Positions 59,965 through 64,000 of a stretch of 64,000 nucleotides of DNA are shown piece by piece. The notes below the pieces were generated by a model. The model did no database searches. It was not told the origin of the DNA and saw nothing but the letters and a program-made list of their open reading frames with translations. Source of the stretch: JAYSYM01 sp964543475 (GTDB taxonomy: Bacteria > Bdellovibrionota > Bdellovibrionia > Bdellovibrionales > JAMPXM01); assembly GCA_964543475.1 (NCBI GenBank), contig CAZIYJ010000012.1, positions 33,085-97,084 of the forward strand. Direction: 5' to 3'. Each line of letters begins with the position of its first letter. Position 1 is the stretch's first letter. The position numbers and the translations under genes were made by a program.

Positions 59965-60921
59965 GTAGTTACTTGAATTGTTGTAACCCATCGCGCGCAG
60001 ACACATGGTTACCGCTGCTGAAGAGACACCATTTTCGCTTACGACGATGATCCGCTGTTCAGGCTTAATCCCTACTGATTCGAGTTTCTTCTTAAACGCA
60101 ATTCGAGGTCGACCTTGAGCGGTCAGAAATTCTTTCCAGTGAATATTAATTGCGCCCATGTTCGGAATCGCACGCACGACACCGAGCCCTGTTTTATTGG
60201 TGTAATCACTCTCTGATCGCACATCAATGATTCTTGCCACCACTCCGCCATTAATTACTGACACGACTTCGTCGCGCGTTGCAAGAAGGCTAGAATCTAC
60301 TTGCGGAGCCCAAGGTGGCACTGCTTTCACCCGCGGTGTAGCGGCATCTGCCTGCTCAAGAGTAGCTTTCTCTTTTGCGTCTCTGTGTTGCTCCACTTGC
60401 CCCATCGGACTAAATCCGGGATCAGATTTTGCGAATTTAAATTTTCCCTTTACCGAATTAATATCGGCAAACTGAACTTTATTAACGCCGAGGTAAGCAA
60501 GCATCCAGGCGACGCGACCTTCTTCGCCTTCGCCCTCTAATCCGCGACCTAAGACGGTCAAAGACATCTCTGGCCCAACACCGAGTGCCGCAAGCCTTCT
60601 GGTCAAGACACTTAAGTCGCTCTGTAGAATTCCTCGCTGTGCTTCTTCGGCTTGAGTGAAGTCACTCCACTGAATGCGAGCAGCACCGGGAATAAAACCA
60701 AGTGAGTGCGCAAACGCAGGGCGCGCATCGATGATCTTTGCGTCATTCGAGAAATCAAGATCGCTAAGACCCTTAGTGCTTTCAGCAAAGTATCGTCTGT
60801 TGTTTTGCGAATCAGTCTTCGTCGGCTTCATTGCGCAACCGCTAAAAAGCAATGGGCCAAGCACTAGCGAGAGCTTGAGAGTGATTGATGCGGCGCGGGC
60901 CAAAAAGGAAGATGGCACCAT
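59920..60921 (-). CDS. Tandem rhodanese-like lipoprotein, catalytic Cys missing
   Basis: The signal ends in lipobox LLFSGC. Two rhodanese domains follow: the first with IIDARPAFAHSLGFIPGAARIQW, the second with IIDVRSESDY and GAINIHWKEF. Active rhodaneses have a Cys at the loop after the central strand; the first domain has LGRGLEG there and the second has VSENGVSSA, with Ser or Glu in place of Cys. It is probably not a sulfurtransferase and may bind ligands or proteins. Its ATG overlaps the lysS stop (TAATG). Confidence 0.8.
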   Translation of the reverse strand: MVPSSFLARAASITLKLSLVLGPLLFSGCAMKPTKTDSQNNRRYFAESTKGLSDLDFSNDAKIIDARPAFAHSLGFIPGAARIQWSDFTQAEEAQRGILQSDLSVLTRRLAALGVGPEMSLTVLGRGLEGEGEEGRVAWMLAYLGVNKVQFADINSVKGKFKFAKSDPGFSPMGQVEQHRDAKEKATLEQADAATPRVKAVPPWAPQVDSSLLATRDEVVSVINGGVVARIIDVRSESDYTNKTGLGVVRAIPNMGAINIHWKEFLTAQGRPRIAFKKKLESVGIKPEQRIIVVSENGVSSAAVTMCLRAMGYNNSSNYSGGLIDLISTKSDR

Positions 60922-62414
60922 TATTTGAACTTCATGGTTGGGAAGAGAATGATGTCGCGGATGCTGGGGCGATCAGTGAGGAGCATAACGATACGCTCAA
61001 CACCGATGCCTACGCCGCCCGTGGGTGGCATGCCGGTATCGATCGCGTGCAAGAAGTCTTCGTCCATTGGGTGAGCTTCTTCGTTGTCTCCACGCTGACG
61101 ATCTTGCTCTTCGAGACGTGAACGTTGATCTTCGGGGTCGTTAAGCTCTGAGTAAGAGTTGCCGATTTCCATGTTCGCAGCAAACGGCTCAAATCGCTCA
61201 ACCAAACCTGGATGACGCCGATGTTTTTTTGTAAGCGGCGAAATTTCGGCTGGATGATCCATAACGAAAGTTGGATTCCAGAGATGCTGCTCGGCTGTGA
61301 GTTCAAAAATCTCCATGATCATTTGCCCGCGTGAACCAGGCTTCTTCGCATCTGACCCAAGCTCTCTTGCTTTCTTGAATAACGCTTGTTCATCCATTTC
61401 TAACGGATCAATACCCGCATATTCTTTTACGCCATCAAGAACTGTGAGCTTGCGCCAAGGTGGTGTGAAATCAATTTCTTTACCCTGGTACTGAAACTTT
61501 GTTGTGCCTTTTACTTTCATACAAAGATGAACGCAAATTTCTTCGAACTGTTTCATCTGATATTCATAGTCCGTGTAGGCTTCATACCATTCAAGCATCG
61601 TAAACTCAGGATTGTGCGAGCGATCAATGCCTTCGTTTCTAAAGTTTTTTCCGACTTCGTACACCTTCTCGAAACCACCAACGATCAAACGCTTTAAATA
61701 AAGCTCAGGGCTAATCTTCATGAACAATTTCATGTCGAGTGCTCGGTGATGAGTTGAGAACGGATGAGCAGCTGCTCCGCCGTAAATTGGCTGAAGCACC
61801 GGAGTTTCAACTTCTAAAAAGCCACGAGAATTTAAGAAACTTCGGATCTCAGCGATAATCTGAGATCGAGTCATAAATACTTTTCGCGACTCTTCGTCAG
61901 TGATCAAATCAAGGTGGCGATGACGATACTTAATTTCGACATCAGCAATGCCGTGAAATTTTTCTGGAAGCGGCTCAAGAGTTTTGCAAAGCATTTTAAA
62001 TTCCTTGCAGTGGAGACTGAGCTCACCCTTTTTAGTTTTAAAAACAAAACCTGTGATACCAACGATGTCACCGATATCTAAATATTCGAAAGCGATTTTA
62101 TCTTGTTCAGAAAGCTCATCAGTTTTTAGGTAACACTGGATTGAACCGCTCTGGTCTTGAATATTAAAGAAAGCAGCTTTCCCCATCGGGCGCTTGGTCA
62201 TCAAACGGCCAGCGATTTTAAAAACGCTTTCTGGCTTCACGTCTCCAGTTTGCAAAACTGATTCGAAATCACGGCGAATGTCAGCGGTAACTGCCGTTCG
62301 ATCATAAGTGTGCGGAAACGGATCGATCCCCGCATCGCGAAGAGCCTGAAGTTTTTTGCGCTTTTCAGCGCGAAGCGGATTTTCTCGATCAGGGTGCTGC
62401 GTTTGATCTGACAT
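60921..62414 (-). CDS. lysS: Lysyl-tRNA synthetase, class II
   Basis: Class II enzyme with an N-terminal OB-fold (VFKIAGRLMTKRPMGKAAFFNIQDQSG), motif 2 NFRNEGIDRSHNPEFTMLEWYEAY and motif 3 GVGIGVERIVMLLTDRPSIRDIILFP. Also typical are ETPVLQPIYGGAAAHPF and PELYLKRLIVGG. The 497-residue length is normal. The start shares a base with the upstream aldolase stop, and the stop shares a base with the rhodanese gene start, so the three are translated in series. Confidence 0.97.
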   Translation of the reverse strand: MSDQTQHPDRENPLRAEKRKKLQALRDAGIDPFPHTYDRTAVTADIRRDFESVLQTGDVKPESVFKIAGRLMTKRPMGKAAFFNIQDQSGSIQCYLKTDELSEQDKIAFEYLDIGDIVGITGFVFKTKKGELSLHCKEFKMLCKTLEPLPEKFHGIADVEIKYRHRHLDLITDEESRKVFMTRSQIIAEIRSFLNSRGFLEVETPVLQPIYGGAAAHPFSTHHRALDMKLFMKISPELYLKRLIVGGFEKVYEVGKNFRNEGIDRSHNPEFTMLEWYEAYTDYEYQMKQFEEICVHLCMKVKGTTKFQYQGKEIDFTPPWRKLTVLDGVKEYAGIDPLEMDEQALFKKARELGSDAKKPGSRGQMIMEIFELTAEQHLWNPTFVMDHPAEISPLTKKHRRHPGLVERFEPFAANMEIGNSYSELNDPEDQRSRLEEQDRQRGDNEEAHPMDEDFLHAIDTGMPPTGGVGIGVERIVMLLTDRPSIRDIILFPTMKFK

Positions 62415-63340
62415 TAGTGATTTTTTCCCGCAAAAATATCCATTGCGCGCGTGAGAAGTTCGATAGCTTCGGCTTTTGGTCTTTGGAAGGCATTACGGCC
62501 CATAATTGAACCAAACCCTCCGCCAGCAGCGATTTGTTTTAGCTCATCCATCAATTCGTTTGTCGACTTTGTTTCGCCACCAGAGAAGATTACGATACGA
62601 CGACCATTGAATGATGATTGAACTACGTGGCGAATCCGATCAGTTAAAGTATCAACTTTAATTCCCTCTGATTGATAGACTTTGCGAGCTGCTTCTTGCT
62701 CGATATGTGACGAAGGCGGTTTTACTTTAATGATGTGTGCGCCAAGCTGTGCTGCGATTTGCGCGCCGTATGCGATGGCATCGATGGCAGTCTCACCAGC
62801 TTTTGAAATACCTTCTCCGCGAACGTAAGACCAAACAACCACTACGAGGCCAGCATCTTTTGCCTTACGAGAAATCTGCGCAAGCTCTTCATACATTTCT
62901 TTTCTCATCGTGCTGCCCGGATAAATCGTAAAGCCGATTCCCACGCAACCCAAACGCAAAGCATCTTCAACTGCCGACGTCATTGAAGAAATCGGAGCAC
63001 CTTTTACGTCAAAAAGAGTTTCAGAGTTGTTTACTTTTAAAATGAGCGGAATCTCTCCGGCATAATCCCGCGCACCTGCTTCGAGAAATCCGAGTGGTGC
63101 TGCGTATGCATTGCAACCCGACTCGATCGCTAAATTGAAGTGATAGGCAGGATCGTACGAATCAGGATTTTTTGCGAAGCTTCGTGCTGGGCCGTGCTCG
63201 AAACCTTGATCAACCGGAAGAATCACCATCTTTCCAGTTCCAGCAAGGCGACCATGATTCATAAGGCGTGCAAGGTTTGTTAAAGTTCCAACATTGTCGG
63301 ATCCGTACCAGCTTAAAATTTCTCGGACTCTTGGAGTCAT
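62414..63340 (-). CDS. fbaB: Class I fructose-bisphosphate aldolase, archaeal/FbaB type
   Basis: Cleaves fructose 1,6-bisphosphate in glycolysis and gluconeogenesis using a Schiff-base lysine. Seen: MVILPVDQGFEHGPARSF near the N-terminus, NNSETL, VGIGFTIYPGS, and the Lys in AHIIKVKPPSS, then IFSGGETKS and GRNAFQRP, the phosphate-binding part. The DhnA/FbaB family has about 300-350 residues; this one has 308. It is the first gene of the fbaB-lysS-rhodanese operon. Confidence 0.93.
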   Translation of the reverse strand: MTPRVREILSWYGSDNVGTLTNLARLMNHGRLAGTGKMVILPVDQGFEHGPARSFAKNPDSYDPAYHFNLAIESGCNAYAAPLGFLEAGARDYAGEIPLILKVNNSETLFDVKGAPISSMTSAVEDALRLGCVGIGFTIYPGSTMRKEMYEELAQISRKAKDAGLVVVVWSYVRGEGISKAGETAIDAIAYGAQIAAQLGAHIIKVKPPSSHIEQEAARKVYQSEGIKVDTLTDRIRHVVQSSFNGRRIVIFSGGETKSTNELMDELKQIAAGGGFGSIMGRNAFQRPKAEAIELLTRAMDIFAGKNH

Positions 63341-63523
63341 CTTTAGTTCCCTTCGGGATTAACTTTGGCTTTGAACAATGAAAATAAATCGCATCAAGCT
63401 AACAAGGAAACCCTAAATGGATCAAGGGTTTGGCTTTGCCTTCGACTAATTGACAAGCGGCACCTTAAGACTCATATTCCTCGTGCACACCCTATAGGCA
63501 CAGGCCAAGAACAGGTAAGACGC

Positions 63524-64000
63524 ATGTCAGACACAGTCAGAGTCCATTTCGAGGCAACTCCTAACCCACAAAGTCTTAAATTCGTGGTCGATCGCGCTAT
63601 CACAAGCGACTCCGCTGAGTTCAAGCAAGGCGAACCGACATTTAGGTCGCCGCTAGCTAAGAAGCTCTTTGGATTCCCTTGGACTCAAGGGGTGTTCATT
63701 GGCCGTGATTTCGTGACTGTTACTAAGCAAGACTGGGTCGACTGGGAAACCCTCGCTGAGCCACTTTCGGGCCTCATCGCTGAGCATATCGAACGCGGCG
63801 AAACTGTTCTAACCGAAGTTGAGGCGGAGACAGCTCCAGGCGCACCTTCTCAAGACTCACCCACGATTCAGACGATCAAGCGCATCTTAAACGATGAAAT
63901 TCGTCCTGCGGTGGCAATGGATGGCGGAGACGTTGCGTTCGATCGCTACGAAGACAATGTTGTTTATCTGATGATGAAGGGTTCATGCTCTGGCTGCCCG
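63524..64000 (+). CDS. Nfu/NifU-type iron-sulfur scaffold, 3' end cut by window
   Basis: ATG at 63524 with AGGTAAG upstream. The first 90 residues match the Nfu N-terminal domain: FEATPNPQSLKFVVDR, LAKKLFGFPWTQGVFIGRDFVTVTK. After a linker comes the NifU C-terminal domain, IKRILNDEIRPAVAMDGGDVAF, running to GSCSGCP at the window edge with the CxxC that holds the [4Fe-4S] or [2Fe-2S] cluster. It delivers clusters to target proteins. The last part of the gene lies outside the window. Confidence 0.93.
   Translation, partial: MSDTVRVHFEATPNPQSLKFVVDRAITSDSAEFKQGEPTFRSPLAKKLFGFPWTQGVFIGRDFVTVTKQDWVDWETLAEPLSGLIAEHIERGETVLTEVEAETAPGAPSQDSPTIQTIKRILNDEIRPAVAMDGGDVAFDRYEDNVVYLMMKGSCSGCP

Overview
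The window looks like chromosome of a free-living or predatory Gram-negative bacterium of the Bdellovibrionota. This is an inference from gene content: a TIGR02147-type regulator next to a secreted protein, a lysine-tailed SWIB histone-like protein, a DUF3015 protein, a dense set of cell-wall enzymes and secreted hydrolases, and frequent TTG and GTG starts behind good Shine-Dalgarno sequences. Base composition looks even throughout. I saw no insertion sequence, integrase, prophage gene, rRNA, tRNA or CRISPR array.

Layout. 1-4.5 kb: the edge of a DUF1275 membrane protein, then an operon of a membrane protein, an Hsp70-like ATPase without substrate-binding domain and a J-domain protein. 4.6-13.9 kb: envelope functions, namely two paralogous YkuD_2 lipoproteins, a classical YkuD L,D-transpeptidase, a secreted EEP-fold nuclease/phosphatase, Dps, DUF3015, a DUF4105 protein and a lipoprotein hydrolase. 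14-22 kb: SohB-like protease, secreted alpha/beta hydrolase, glycerophosphodiesterase, AsmA-like protein, GreA, NrnA and a BFD-type iron-sulfur protein. 21.9-23 kb: a HicAB toxin-antitoxin module with a perfect palindromic operator, beside a frameshifted second copy of the BFD gene. 23.0-27.0 kb: a tightly coupled operon of a small Cys-containing peptide, an oligopeptide-binding protein, a YcaO-like protein and a sensor histidine kinase. This is the most unusual locus in the window.

27-43.8 kb: pdxJ, a methyltransferase/adenylate cyclase pair, hisS, the SWIB histone-like protein, acetyl-CoA synthetase, aldo/keto reductase, a fatty acid hydroxylase divergent from a TetR-like gene, an HD-GYP phosphodiesterase, an orphan DUF4123 protein, an M14 carboxypeptidase and the TIGR02147 pair. 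43.8-49 kb: about 800 bases of non-coding leader with a DnaA box and a strongly structured RNA candidate, then class I ribonucleotide reductase nrdA and nrdB and a secreted beta-propeller. 49-64 kb: thioesterase, esterase, a divergent pterin synthase, DUF502, exonuclease III behind an atypical response regulator, HNH nuclease, small membrane proteins, lytic transglycosylase, a long MurQ-like protein, S1/P1 nuclease, EamA transporter, the coupled operon fbaB-lysS-rhodanese lipoprotein (right to left), and the start of an Nfu/NifU-type scaffold.

Together the peptidoglycan enzymes (three L,D-transpeptidase-fold proteins, an M14 amidase/carboxypeptidase, a lytic transglycosylase and a MurQ-like etherase) and the secreted nucleases fit an organism that remodels cell walls and recycles macromolecules, as a predator would. 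No prey-attack experiment can be inferred from sequence alone.
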